Positions 11,849 through 23,779 of a stretch of 64,000 nucleotides of DNA are shown one piece after another. Every line of letters starts with the position of its first letter. Within the stretch, counting starts at the first letter, position 1. The notes below the pieces were generated by a model. The model had not been told where the DNA came from, searched no databases, and worked only from the letters and a program-made list of their open reading frames with translations. A program made the position numbers and the translations under genes. The DNA is from Kalaharituber pfeilii (taxonomy: Eukaryota; Ascomycota; Pezizomycetes; Pezizales; Pezizaceae), in NCBI GenBank assembly GCA_015179045.1, contig WHUZ01000072.1, forward strand, positions 269,025-333,024. The letters are read 5' to 3'.

Positions 11849-14800
11849 ATGCTACTCCAACTACCACACGAGCTACACTATCCTATCCACATCACCGCGG
11901 TCCTCAAACAACCTAATGATGAAATTAAGAAATACACACCGCTGGTTAGGTACAAGTTCAGAACGCTAGTTGATGAGGATGACGAGTTTACAGGCGAACC
12001 CCGGAAGGTGGAAAAGTGGTATCCTGCGACGTGGGATAGTCCTGTTGAGGGTGTTCTGAAAAGGTGGATGATTCGGGAAGGCTCAATTGTCACCAGTGGA
12101 AATGTTGATTTAGTAGAGATTGAGGAGCCGTGTCCGCATGATGTTCAGTTCGGGGGTATGTGCGCTGGTTGTGGTATGGATATGACTTTGTGAGCTTGCC
12201 CAGTTTCCGGAGTAATATTATAACTTGACTAACGGCCATTTTGTTGAAGACAAGATTACATGTCATTCTCAAACAGGTCACGCGCAGATATTAGCATGGC
12301 ACATGATAATCTGGCTGTGCTTGTTAGTCAAGACGTAAGGTTCTCATATGCGGTCAATTTGAAAAGAGCAAAGCCTTTTTTGCTGACTATAGTTCAATCC
12401 AGGAAGCAGCACGGTTAGAAGCAGAAGCAGAGCAGAGATTACTAGAATCAAGGAAACTATCTCTCGTGGTGGATCTGGACCAAACGATTATCCATGCCAC
12501 TGTAGACCCAACTGTGGCCCAATGGCAGGCCAACCCATCTGAAGTCAACCATGAGGTGTTGAAAGATGTCCAGTCATTCTCACTTCCAGATCCTGGATAT
12601 GTCCCTGAAGGACAAAAGCCGCACGAGACATGGTACTATGTTAAATTACGGCCAGGCTTGAGACAGTTCTTGGAGAACATATCCAAGCTATACGAGTTAC
12701 ACATCTATACTATGGGAACACGGGCATACGCACTCAATGTAGCAAAGATAGTTGATCCCGATGGAAAAATATTTGGTTCCAGAGTTTTAAGTAGGGACGA
12801 GAGTGGGAGTATGACAGAAAAGGATCTGAGACGTCTGTTTCCGAAGAATACGAAAATGGTAGTTATAATAGATGACAGAGGAGATGTGTGGAAGTGGAGT
12901 GATAATTTGATCCGGGTCAAGCCGTATGACTTCTTTGTGGGGATTGGAGATATCAACTCAAGTTTTCTACCAAAGAAGCAAGAATTTCCTACAGGACCGA
13001 GTCCCACAGCAGCTGATGAGGCATCAGAAGCAGTCAAACCCGTAACAGAGGAAAAGCTTGATATGTTGGAGGATTTGCCCAGTGGAGAAACAGTAGCAGG
13101 CACGACTACACCAGCACCGGCTGACTTGACCACTCTTGAGCAGCTGGTAAAAATGGGTGCTAGTGACGATAAACTTCTCCTCGAGGAGCAAGCTCATCAA
13201 CTAAGTGATGCTATTCGCACCCAGCAAGAGACGCGGCCCCTTGCCAAGCAACAACATTTACTGGATCTCCAGGACGAGGCTGAAGCTGCCGTAGTGGAGA
13301 ATGGGGAAACGGGCAGCACTACCCCGAGCGAACATGGTGGTGTGAAGCATCGTCATCAGCTGATCAAGGATGAATACCCTCGGGAACTTGAGCCCTTGGA
13401 GAGAAATCTCACAGAAGTGCATAGGGTGTTTTTCAAAGAATTTGATGAAAGCATGAGAAGAAATGGTAGCTGGGGCACGAGAGCTGACATTGTACCGGAT
13501 GTAAAAGTGTTAATGCCTAGAATGAAGCGTAAAACGCTGGACGGAGTAACATTGGTATTTTCTGGAGTGATACCGTTAGGAGCCAGTGTTCCGAAGTAAG
13601 GACCCTTGATAGTTCTTGAAAGGCACCTACTAATATTACGTAGTTCCGATATTGCTATTTGGGCCAGATCTTTTGGGGCCAGGATAGAAGAAAATCTCAC
13701 TGCACGGGTTACTCACGTGGTCGCTGCACGGGTAATACTTTTTTATTAGCTTCCATAATACCTCTGCTAATATAAATTGTGATACAGAGTCGTACAGCCA
13801 AGGTCCGTGAGGCAGCTCGCTATCCCCATATTCATATTGTGACGCCACAGTGGCTCTATGACTCCCTATCAAACTGGCGGCGAATGCCCCTTGAACCCTA
13901 CCTAATTGCGATCCATCCGGAGGACCGGAATCCCCCAGGTGCTCCTTTGCCGGAGCTTGCCGATTCTTTAAATCTTCCGATGAGTAGTGACGAGGATGAT
14001 GAAGATGACGAGGATGAGGGTGTGTTAGTTGACGAGGAAATGGAGATCGAGAACGATGCAGCCGAAGTCCTTAAGGAAGGGTTAACAGTTGATCGAGAGG
14101 ACATATACCGGGAGTTGGAGGAGTTTTTGAGGGATACGGATGACGATGGTGAAGATGACGATGATACTGACCTTAACATTGGGGATGATGGAGATGAAGG
14201 CGGTTCTAGAACTCTGCAAAATGGGGATGGTGGAATTAGCGATACGGAAAGCGTCGCTTCAACGGCATCTACACGCAGGCCGAAACGGCGAAAACATGCA
14301 CAGAATATACCAAGGAAGCGTTCTCGGACGTCAACACTAGATGTTGATGGGGTTGACTCCGACACCAGGCATAATGCAGGTGCTGAACGGTCGTTTTCGT
14401 CTACTACGTCCATAGACGAGAGTGATGATGATAAGAATTGGAGTAGTTCCACATCACGACTGGCAAAAAGGCAGAAGCTGGCGCGTGAGCGTCATACTGG
14501 ACTGAGGACTGTTGTTACGCCAACGTCTTTGGAAGCCGAACACGAAGAGGGAAAAGAAGCTATGAAGGAAGAGGATAAGAAAAGGCAAAAGCTACCTGAA
14601 GGGTCTGAAAACAATAATTCTGGAATACCAAGCCCAGCCGCAAGTACCAAGGATGACGATGGGGTGGAAAATATTCCGAAGAGCTTGACAACGTCAATGG
14701 TAGTTGGTAGTACCCCCGATGCTAGTGGGGAATCTAAAGCTGAAGGTGGTATTGATGATGGTGAAGGCACTGGGGATGCTGCGGCAGGTGACGGTGGAGA

Positions 14801-14873
14801 CGGTGACAGCTTCTATGAGGAACTCGACGAGGAGGCGTTTGCGGCGGCGTTGGAGGAGGAGCTTGAGTCGTGA
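11849..14873 (+). CDS. FCP1: RNA polymerase II CTD phosphatase Fcp1
   Basis: Dephosphorylates the RNA polymerase II C-terminal domain (mainly Ser2-P), recycling the enzyme in the nucleus. Exons 11849-12189, 12250-12334, 12403-13595, 13644-13731 and 13788-14873 give exactly 930 aa. The N-terminal region ends with a Cys cluster (CPHDVQFGGMCAGCGMDMT). The FCP catalytic motif DxDxT is DLDQT at about 166-170, and the second acidic motif VVIIDDRGDVWKW with KPYDFFVGIGDIN follows. A BRCT domain spans about 508-605 (VTLVFSGVIPLG to HIVTPQWLYDS). The tail is very acidic and Ser-rich, with a final EEELDEEAFAAAL-type segment resembling the C-terminal helix that binds TFIIF in yeast Fcp1. No lesions are seen. 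Confidence 0.95.
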
Positions 14874-15482
14874 CACATTGACCCTCTTCATTTCTCTCTT
14901 CGACAATCTGATTTTTCCTGCGGCATCATTTTACGTCCCTATTCTCCCTTTCACCAATTTATGTCTCTCGTCACGGTACATTGTCTGTGTATAGAATCCT
15001 AATACTACTAAAGTATATATATCTCAAAACCTCTCGCGAATGATTTTTCTCCCTTTTTCTCTTCCTTAACCTTGTTCATTACTACCCGCTTATTTTTTTT
15101 CGTCTGCCGGTATGGCCATCTTATTTCCTTCTTACTTTTTGGGGGGAAGGGAAAATTTTGCTCTTTTTTTGTTTGTTTTGTTTTCTATGGTTTCACTCCC
15201 GGACAAAGAATTTTTCACGATCTAGTTAATCTCGCCTCTTTTTTTTCGTTTGCATTTTCCGCAAACTTTGCTACAATTTTTTTTTCTTTCGGCCGGTTGA
15301 AATTCCTCCTAACCACATATCTATGAAGCAGTTTGTTTGCTGTTAACTTGGGCCCAATCTTGTTTTAATTCTTCCGCCAATTTATCTACTACTACTATAT
15401 AGTCCGAACATTCATACATAATGATCATTTTATCATTTGTTGGTTTTTTACCTGTGCAATACTGCGTTCTGCGTCATGAAGT

Positions 15483-15517
<35 letters not shown>

Positions 15518-17218
15518 ATGAAAAAAGGTGAGATGAGATGCCTGGGCAAAAAAATATAAACTAAAACTATAGGGGATATAAAAGTATATATTCCTGTTTT
15601 CTCTCTTTTTTTTTTTTTTTTTTATCTCTTGGTACATATCACGACGTTACCCGTTGAATCTGCGGCGGCTAACACATTGATGTAGCACATGTAATCCCGC
15701 CAAACTTTTTTTTTTCTTCTTAACTCTCTTTTGGTTGTTTGGAGAATATATATAGATAATTATATGTTTTGTATATAACTGTATTTTTCTTTGTTCTCAT
15801 TCATTCATTATTGCGTATCCCCAACTTTTTCACAATGGAAAAACAAAAATAAGATAAAGATAAAAATTGGAGAAAGAAGTTCTATATATATAAATGTATC
15901 TACCTTTGCATTGAGTCGGAGTTATACATGTAGAGTTGAGTAGGTTTTGTTGAGTCACAACTGTGTATATATACGATCTAGGCTGAAGTACTATACATAC
16001 ATTACGTACATGTGCGTAAGTGCTGGTGTTGAGTCATATGATTTGTAGACGCTGCAGATCGCAGGGAGTTGGGGGATTGTTTCTAGAGGTAAATATACGT
16101 GCAACTTGGTAAACTCTGAAAAGGATTTTGGCCGGGGGACGTCGATTGGGGGTTGGTTCGTCCAGTTGGCTGGTCTGGTGGGGTGTGTGTGGGGTGAGGG
16201 TGTGGGGAATTTGAGCCGCATACCATTTTGTCAATATGACAGAGCCTCATAATATATTGGAAATGCAATTCCCCCACCTTAATTTACCCTTCCACTCCCA
16301 GTTCAGTAACGAGGGGTTCCACAAATTTTTGAGCCTCAGGAACCCCCTTGTTTCTTCTTTTTTTTTTTTTTCTCTTTACAATAACCCTAGCCTTTACTAG
16401 TATGATACCGGGGCTGGCTGACTGGTTTTTCACTAAACTCGCTTTTTATTTTTTTTCCCTGGTATTCTAGGATCGATTTGAAACGCTTGTTTTTCGCGAT
16501 GTAAAGCTGTACGTATTTATTTTATTTTATTATTTTATTCTATTATTTTATTTTATTCTTTTTTTTTTTTGTAGTTGGCTGCTTTGTTTTGATGCAAAGG
16601 AAGATTGACTTATCGACATTATTACCCCCTAAAGAATATTATTATTATTATTTTTTCTAAAAAAAAAAAAAAGAGTTCGATTATCCCGGTGTTGTGAGTG
16701 ATGTATATACAGTAAGTAGCTTGCTTTTTTTTGACGCGCACGAAAGTGTCAAACGTCTCGAACATACATAATAGGGCGTTGGTTATCAGCTAGGCTGGGC
16801 GGGATCGATGACTGGAGTATATTATGAGTAAGTAAGTAGTTGTAGAGCCACGAGCTTAAGCGACAGCTCTGAGAGATCGATGACAACAATCCCAATTTCT
16901 GACCAGGACATTAAAATATATGTGTATGTAAACAGGATGGTTGCTTAAGTCCAATGCTTGTTAAAGGCAAGCCAAAACCAACCACCACTAAGTTAGGCAA
17001 TATTACATCAACAAACCCCCCCCCTCCCTCGAGGGCCGATCAACAGCAGGCTGCGATACATACTCCATCATTTACTCCAAAAAAGCCCGCATAACTAAAT
17101 AAAACGGCTCAAGGGGATATACCAGAAAAAAAAGCGCAAATAGAAGACCTCGCTCTTAGATCAACTGCTACATTCAAAAACCTTCCACAGCTTTCGCGCT
17201 AGACGTTCAACTTCAATA
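14874..17218. other. Intergenic, T-rich homopolymer region
   Basis: 2.35 kb between FCP1 and MOG1. Long T runs (15483-15516, 15605-15623), short TATTT-type repeats (16508-16560) and AT-rich stretches dominate. No coding segment, tRNA or inverted-end element was found. Confidence 0.55.
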
Positions 17219-18093
17219 ATGGCACAGAACGATCCGCAGCTGGAAGTACGAGCTCTCTTTGGCGGGGCGATGGTGGCGTCGATACCAGAGATATTTGTAG
17301 ATGCGAGGTATGTTTTGATGTTGATTGCCTTACCTACATTGGTTCATTTTCTTGGGATGGAGGATGTATGAAGATACTGCGCTCCTGGATGGAACTCGAA
17401 AAACAAGGGCTATAATACTCCTTCAATCCTCATTCCCGCATACCCTCCACCTCTCCCCCACGCATCCTCTACACTACGAACTTTAAGCTAACAATACCGC
17501 CCTCCCCACAGTGACTTCCGCCCTGTTCCTTCCAGCCAAGAGGTGTTCGTCTCCTCCGCCAGCACTTCCGACCTCAGCATCATCATCGACATCCTTCAGT
17601 ATGTCGAGCCTGCGAACCCCCCTCCCTCCTCAACCCAAATCGACATCGACATGGCCGCCTGCAAAATCCACTTCGAGGATATCATCGACGGGCGCGAAGG
17701 CACGCTTGGTTACTTATTCTCGGTCGAGCCCCTCCCCGGGCGCGCAGAAAAAATGGGCATAAATACGCCTGTGTACTTGGCAATGGGGACGGTGTCGTCC
17801 CCACAGCAGGCGCCGGGGACAAAGGTGCAGAAGGAGCTCGGGTTCACATTGTTGTTGATGGCAGTGTTTAGGTTGAAAGAGGTGCGCACGGATGTGCTGG
17901 TCACGGTGAATTGTCCAGTGGATGGGCATCCGGCAGGGGAGACAAGGGTGTGGCATCCGGGGTATCAAGGGCCGCCGCTGGCGGAAGGGGGAATGGGAAG
18001 AGTGTGGCGGTGGATAATGCGGTGACGTTGTTAAAGGAAGTGGTGGAGAGTTTGGAGGTGAAGGATTGGGGGTTGTTCAGTCCAGAGGATTGA
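17219..18093 (+). CDS. MOG1: Ran-binding nuclear import factor Mog1, with apparent 1-nt frame break
   Basis: Mog1/RanGRF family: binds Ran and promotes nucleotide release, supporting nuclear protein import. Exon 1 is 17219-17307 (MAQNDPQLEVRALFGGAM...) and exon 2 starts at 17512 after a 204-nt intron. The fold's conserved start (LFGGAMVASIP), the VPSSQEVFVS block and the characteristic end VVESLEVKDWGLF are all present. The end lies in a different frame from the middle: reading must shift back by one between about 17940 and 18000. One added G in the run 17987-17991 gives 223 aa. Alternatively 17948-18000 could be a 53-nt GT-AG intron (205 aa), but it has a weak donor (GTGTGG) and no branch site. 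Confidence 0.85.
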
Positions 18094-18333
18094 GTGGGAT
18101 GGCACTTGAGCAGAAAGTGAGAGCAAGAGGACTGGGGGGAATAATATCCTGGGCAATGGTTTAGACCTGCAGACAGTTGGACTGAAAGTATGCATTATAA
18201 TGCAGTTCATGTAGTTTTTAGCTTGAGTAAATATATTAGGCATCATAAGGCCTAAATATATGTTAGATCTAGGTATCTATGAAGAAGCAAAAAAAAAGCT
18301 CTATTATCGCGTCATATTTATGACCGCAAGCCC
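18094..18333. terminator. Shared 3' region of convergent MOG1 and GCNA-like genes
   Basis: 240 bp between two convergent stop codons; it must hold both polyadenylation regions. AT-rich patches with TAAATATAT (about 18228-18262) are present. No separate terminator structure is evident. Confidence 0.4.
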
Positions 18334-20582
18334 TCAATTCTCGCACGTTCCCAGTCTCAAATCTCCAAAAACACCTTCAAGCCTAGAGCTTGCCTCTTTT
18401 TCCCTCTCATCGTATTCCTCATCGTCATCATCATCATCCTCATCATCATCTGATATTTCCACCACTTCACTCACCCCACTCTTCCCCGTCTCCTCAAACC
18501 AATTTGTATCACCATTGGACGCCTTCCTTTCTCTCCACTCCTTCCCAACAATCTTCATCAATTCCTTCTGCTGCATTCCCGGGTTCCTTTTCTTAATCTC
18601 CGCAAACCTCTTCTTCATAAACCTCTGATACTCCGAGGATCCCTTCTCCCCGTCTTCCCCTCCACTCCCGCGACCGGCTCCACTCCCCTTAGGCGCTGGC
18701 AGGACCTGAACTAAACGCCCTAAGCATCCAGGGCACCTATGTCTCTCCGTATTGACGCTCTTTGAATGCCGCTTCACCACGTAGCCACACCCACCTCCAC
18801 CTCCCATGGCGCCTCCTTTCCCAGCACAGTGCCAATGATACTTGTAACTAATCTCATAATCATGGCACGCGCCCACCTCAATATCCTTTTCGGGAAACGC
18901 CGCCTTCGCCTTCTTCAACCACGCGGTGAATCCCCGTCCATGGGACCTCCCACTCCAGTTCTCACTCACAATCAAGTCCGCTGCGTGGGCAAACTCGTGC
19001 GCGAGGGTGCTGTACAGCCGGCGCTCGTCGTCGCAGACCTTTTCGGCCAGCTCAATCCGCGCGTCAGTCACGATTCGACGCCCGGACGGAGTGGTCCTCC
19101 AGTGGTACCGGAACATACCCGCGGTGGTGAGCAGCGTCTTGCTCCAGACGACAGGTAGCCCGCCAGTGGAGGCTGTCTTGGCCGCAAGCGCACCGTTCGT
19201 GACGGCGGCATCGAGATCGTGAAGGAAAGCGGCTGCGAGGGCATGTTTGCGTTTGTTGAAGGAGCGCTTTGTGGCGGGGGAGGTGGGGGGCGGCGGGGCG
19301 GGGGTCACTGGGTGTAGGACGATGGGCTTGCGTGGCGAGACGAGGGGGTTGCGGCTAGGTGTGTGGGGAGGTAAGGAGGGTTTGAGGGTGCGTGAAGGGA
19401 GGGAAGCCCTAGGGGCGTGGCTGTCGCTGTCGCTGCCGAGGTCGGCGGGGGGGGTGAAGAGGGAACGTGGGGGTGGCAAGATGGGAGCCCGTGCTACGGG
19501 CTTCACCGTCGGCGGGACGCTGAGGGTAAGTCGTCAGCATAATACACGATCTCTCAGGAAGGACGTCAGGGTAAAACGTACTATGTCAGAACGGCTCTTG
19601 CGCCGTCACTAGAGGAGTCCTCGTATTCGCCGTCACCCTCACTGTCAGCTTCCTCCTCTTCCTTCACCTCCACGTCTTCATCCTCCCCCTCCTCCTCCTC
19701 CTCCTCCTCCTCCCCCTCGTCATCAAGAATCTCATCGCACTCTTCCACCTCACTCTCACACCCACTCTCAATCTCCTCCCCTGGCTCTAACCACCTCCCC
19801 TTCCACACCGGCGCCTCCAGCGCTATCTTCTTCCCCTTCTCTTTCACATCCTCCCCGTCCCCCTGCTCACTCTCCTCATCAAAATCGAGTCCATCCGTCC
19901 CACTCTCAAACTCGACTACCGAGTCCGCCACCACGAAACTATCGTCACCCTCCTCCTCATACCTATACTTGCTTAACTCCGTGGACCTTCCTTCCTCCAT
20001 ACCTTCCTCATCATCAGAGTAACTCACTTCCAACTCTCGCCGCTTCGCAAGCAAGTTCCGCGGAATGAATCTCTGTCTAGGAGGGTCTTTGCGCTGAGCA
20101 TGCGACGGAGGCGATGGAGGACGTGACCCCTGAGAATCTGAACCTGAAGAGTTCGCCCTCGTCAGTCTCCACCTCCCTTTCCCCGTCCTCCTCCCATCAT
20201 CCTCACTATCCTTCTCCTCATCTTGAACCTCACCGCTTTCACTTTCACTGCTACTACTACTGCTCTCCATCAACAGCGCCTTCTTCACCAGCCGCCTTCT
20301 CCTCACAGGCGCAGGCTGCCTCGGCGGTGACAGCGTCTGTGTCCGCGCCGGCAACCGCAGTGGTGACTCCGCTAAATCCTCCACATTAAGCGCCACTCCC
20401 TTCGCTTTGTCTCTCTTTGCACGTGTCTTTGTAGTTTTGCTTGTAGCGACAACAGTTGTTGTAGCAGCAGTAATACCAGCCTGTTTCATTCTAGCTTTCT
20501 GCTCTACTCGCTCTCTCTCACGCCGTCTCTTCCCCTCTTCCGCTTCGCGCTCAGCATCGAATTCAAGATTGAGGCGGGCCAT
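18334..20582 (-). CDS. GCNA/ACRC-like nuclear SprT-domain metalloprotease
   Basis: Two exons (20582-19582 and 19519-18334, 62-nt intron with a CTGAC branch) give 728 aa. The first 330 residues are acidic, Ser-rich and disordered. A SprT-like zinc protease domain follows, with the active-site motif HEFAHA at about 508-513. Next comes a Cys/His zinc-ribbon region (HWHCAGKGG...CGYVVKRHS...HRCPGCLGRL), then an HMG-box-like helix segment (SEYQRFMKKRFAEIKKRNPG) and an acidic tail. This order matches germ-cell nuclear acidic protein and its fungal relatives, which protect against DNA-protein crosslinks and chromosome breaks. The alternative, a Spartan/Wss1-type protease, is less likely given the acidic N-terminus and the HMG-like tail. 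Function in this fungus is inferred. Confidence 0.86.
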
Positions 20583-21658
20583 CGTGAGTAGTTCTTGCGC
20601 GTTCTCGACTTGTGTTTGTAGCTACCTGCAAGGTGTTCGCAGCGCTGTTCTCGACGCTCTGTAAGCCTCCCGCTTTAAAGTATTACTGTGGTATGAACCG
20701 ATGTCTATCTTCCCGTCTCCAGTTTGTTCGTGTCCACTTTTTTGTTCTTGCCAGCTCAACAAATGAGCACCCGACACCTACTTAACAAAAGCAAAAGAGC
20801 TATTCTCTCGTAAGTAGGCCGAAAAGAGCGTCTTTAAGAATGTGGAAATTTTCAACCTTGAACAGGATAAAGGTTATGTGTCAGATTTATGCGATATAGA
20901 AAGTTGTCATACCTTAGATTTAGCCTCAAAAGAGAAAAAGGAAAACAAAATACACCTTAGCAGAGTTAGCTCTGTTACCACAGCAACATCTAAATCTTGG
21001 AGAGGATGTGGGAGTTTTGTGCTTATGTAATCTCCAAAGTTGTATTACCTAGTTTGGTAATACAAGATGAAAACGGAAAGTAGTTCCCATAGGCGCAACT
21101 ACCAGGCTCTCTGGACTTCGTTTCCAAACCTCCCAGATATTGCTTACTTGCAACAATCTGTCGATTGAAGCGAGGGGTATAGCCCGATTGCCATTTTTCA
21201 CTGTTATCAGGCTATGAGGGGTAATGCCAGTAGGCTTGAAGGTACATGTGCTCTTCAAGTCAGAAAATGTACGTTGTTCAGCCCCTCAAACGGAAACCTT
21301 TGAAAGTAAGACACAAACATGTTACGGTACAATACAACTGATTGTTAATTCACAACTTCTTTAAAATTCCAAATCAATGAATGTGCACGTGGTTTTGAAT
21401 CCTATTAGTCCCATTATTTTGTTTTTTGAACCATAGTAACTATAAAAAGAAAACATAGAAAACGAGAATAAATGCGAATGCCACCCTCTCAGACAAGAGC
21501 CTGATATCTACTAATACAACACCCTAAGCCACAACAAGTGAAAACAGGAAAAGTGTCCCAGAAAAATAAGCAACAAGAAACGAAGTATTAATTTGTTGCG
21601 GCAAAAAAACAACCCCTCAAAACAGCAGCGCAACCAAACAGTGCACACAACGTAGAAT
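20583..21658. other. Intergenic between two minus-strand genes, with a small hairpin
   Basis: 1.08 kb upstream of the GCNA-like gene and downstream of the GH72 gene. It holds a perfect 10-bp inverted repeat with a 6-nt loop (TTGTATTACC arms, 21040-21065). No gene is supported. Confidence 0.5.
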
Positions 21659-23779
21659 TTACATCAAAACTGTGGCAGCTCCAGCAATATATGCAGTCAG
21701 GGCCACTGTCCCCACGATCCAGAAGGAACCACCAAGTGAAGAAAAGATGATTGCCGCCGAGTCATCGTCGGCACCGGCTGTGGATAATGGCGTAGAAGTA
21801 GAGCTAGCTCTCTCCCGGGCCTCCTGGCATTTGTCCGCAGATTGGGCAATCTGGGGAGTAGCATTACCATTGAAGTCACAAGATTGTGAAGTCTTGCCAT
21901 TGGTATTGTAGTACTACAAATAAATGTTAGTCGACAGGTTAAATTGAATAGCGAGAAACAATACTAACTTCGTTGAATACCCAAGACAAACGCTCGGCTG
22001 AACTGCACATGGAGAATGGACCATATTGTGCACTTGTGCTATTGGCGTCGATACCAGAGCAGTCCACATTACCTGACCCGCAAACGAAGGCAAAAAGCTC
22101 TCCCATTGATTTATCCTCGACATTCTTCGAGGCAACGCATTCAAGAGACTCAACCATACACTTGCATAGTCCTTCGTCAGGTGTTGGCGGAAGGGTATTG
22201 GAGGCCTCCCAATTCTCGCTCAGTTGTGGGCAGTCTCGAGGGATAGTGTTGGTTGGATTGTAATCATCCATTTGCACGCCTTTGGGATTAACGTTGAGAA
22301 TTTGCTTCTTCAGATTGTCGAAATCCCGGAGCTTCTTGACTTCGCCATCACTGGTAACCTCAACTAAACCTATGAGAGAAATTAGGCTTATTAGGCAAGC
22401 AAAATTTTTCTTCAACACATACCAAAGTTGTTTTGTTCTTGATGATACATATAAACAATACCCCCGGAGAACACTTGAGACATTTCATCCCCATACAATG
22501 CTGGTACGTCGGTAAACTCACGCGGGGATGGCACCTGAATTCTAAGGTTAGTGTCATCTAAATGGACTTCAGGACCAAAGGGATCTAACATTGCATCCAT
22601 ACTCTGCGAAAAACACTGGTATGCTATAGTCAGCGAACTCCTTGGTCCTCTGGTCGTATCCGGCCTCTTTGTAGCTGGAATTGCCACACCAAGAGTAGAT
22701 ATTATCTGGAGAAATTGACATTGTCAGTCGATAAAGATTTGCGAGATCAATAGAAGACACGTACATCCCCAAAAATCTGCGCGTTCGTCAGCATCGCCAC
22801 AATTGAAATAGTCGGCAAGTTGTTCACGAATTTTCTCATCATCATTTGTAGCATATCTACATTCGCCATCATCAGCGTTGAGTGCGTCTTTGACAGGTAT
22901 TCAATACATACCCAACAGGGATTTGACGATATCCCTTTTCCTTGATGTACGCTTTCATATCACGAACTGCTGCCTTGACAAAAGCAGAGGCATCTGTGTT
23001 GTTGGGCATATTGGTAACCTCATTACCTTTCATAACTGTTAGCACCCGACGATTCTTGCGTATGATTCAATCGTAACCTACCTGCGAAGAATCCCATAAC
23101 GTTGCTGTACCCTTGCAGAGCATCGATAACATCGCTAATAACATTTGGTTAACAGCAAGTTCGGTTATTGAGCGACAATTGCAGCTCTTACGTATATCGC
23201 TTGTAAAGAACGTCATCCCATTTCGCGTCGTCGCGGTTGATGGAAGTTTCCGGTTCAGACAAGTCACTGATAACATAGATGCCTTTGAAACATTAGAAAT
23301 AAATCAAAGCGAAGAGTGGGTTTGAACTTTATTACGCACCAGCATCATCCAGCAACCTCATGCACTGGTCATGATTATTGCTAGGGTCAACAGCATAAAC
23401 ACGAATGATGTTGGTGCCAAGCTCTTGAAGATAGGGAATGTCCCTAGTGCACGCTTCAACATCTGCAAGTGGATCATGATATGCTTCGCCGTTTGTAGCG
23501 CCTTGAGTTGATACATCAGCCTGATAGGCGATGCCTTTCATAAAACTTTATGGAGTTCAGTTAGCGTCCAATGTATGTTTAAATTCATGTGAGCACTTAC
23601 AATTGCGTTCCATTTTTGTAGAAAAACTTGCTACCGTTAACCAAAATAAAAAGTTAGTTTTTTGCCGGTCTCCCGAAACCAAAGAATTAACTTATCTTCA
23701 CAACAATGGGCTCCAAAGCAGCTTGAGCTGTAGTAAAGGCCAGTGCCAGTGACAGTAGCCAACAGAATATATGCCTCAT
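21659..23779 (-). CDS. GPI-anchored beta-1,3-glucanosyltransferase, GH72 with CBM43/X8 domain; first splice donor damaged
   Basis: Gas/Gel/Phr-family enzyme that cuts and rejoins beta-1,3-glucan chains in the cell wall. Eleven exons (minus): 23779-23691, 23630-23601, 23545-23340, 23282-23192, 23134-23082, 23035-22912, 22856-22765, 22705-22590, 22534-22423, 22369-21969 and 21913-21659, giving 522 aa. A signal peptide ([20 protein letters not shown]) comes first. GH72 follows with acid/base Glu in GNEV (about 161) and nucleophile Glu in FFAEYGCN (about 263). The Cys-rich X8/CBM43 domain lies at about 351-438, and the hydrophobic C-terminus fits GPI attachment. The first donor reads AAG then TTAATT: no GT exists in the phase required by exon 2. 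A single extra G would create AG|GTTAAT and restore frame. All other introns are canonical. Confidence 0.95.
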
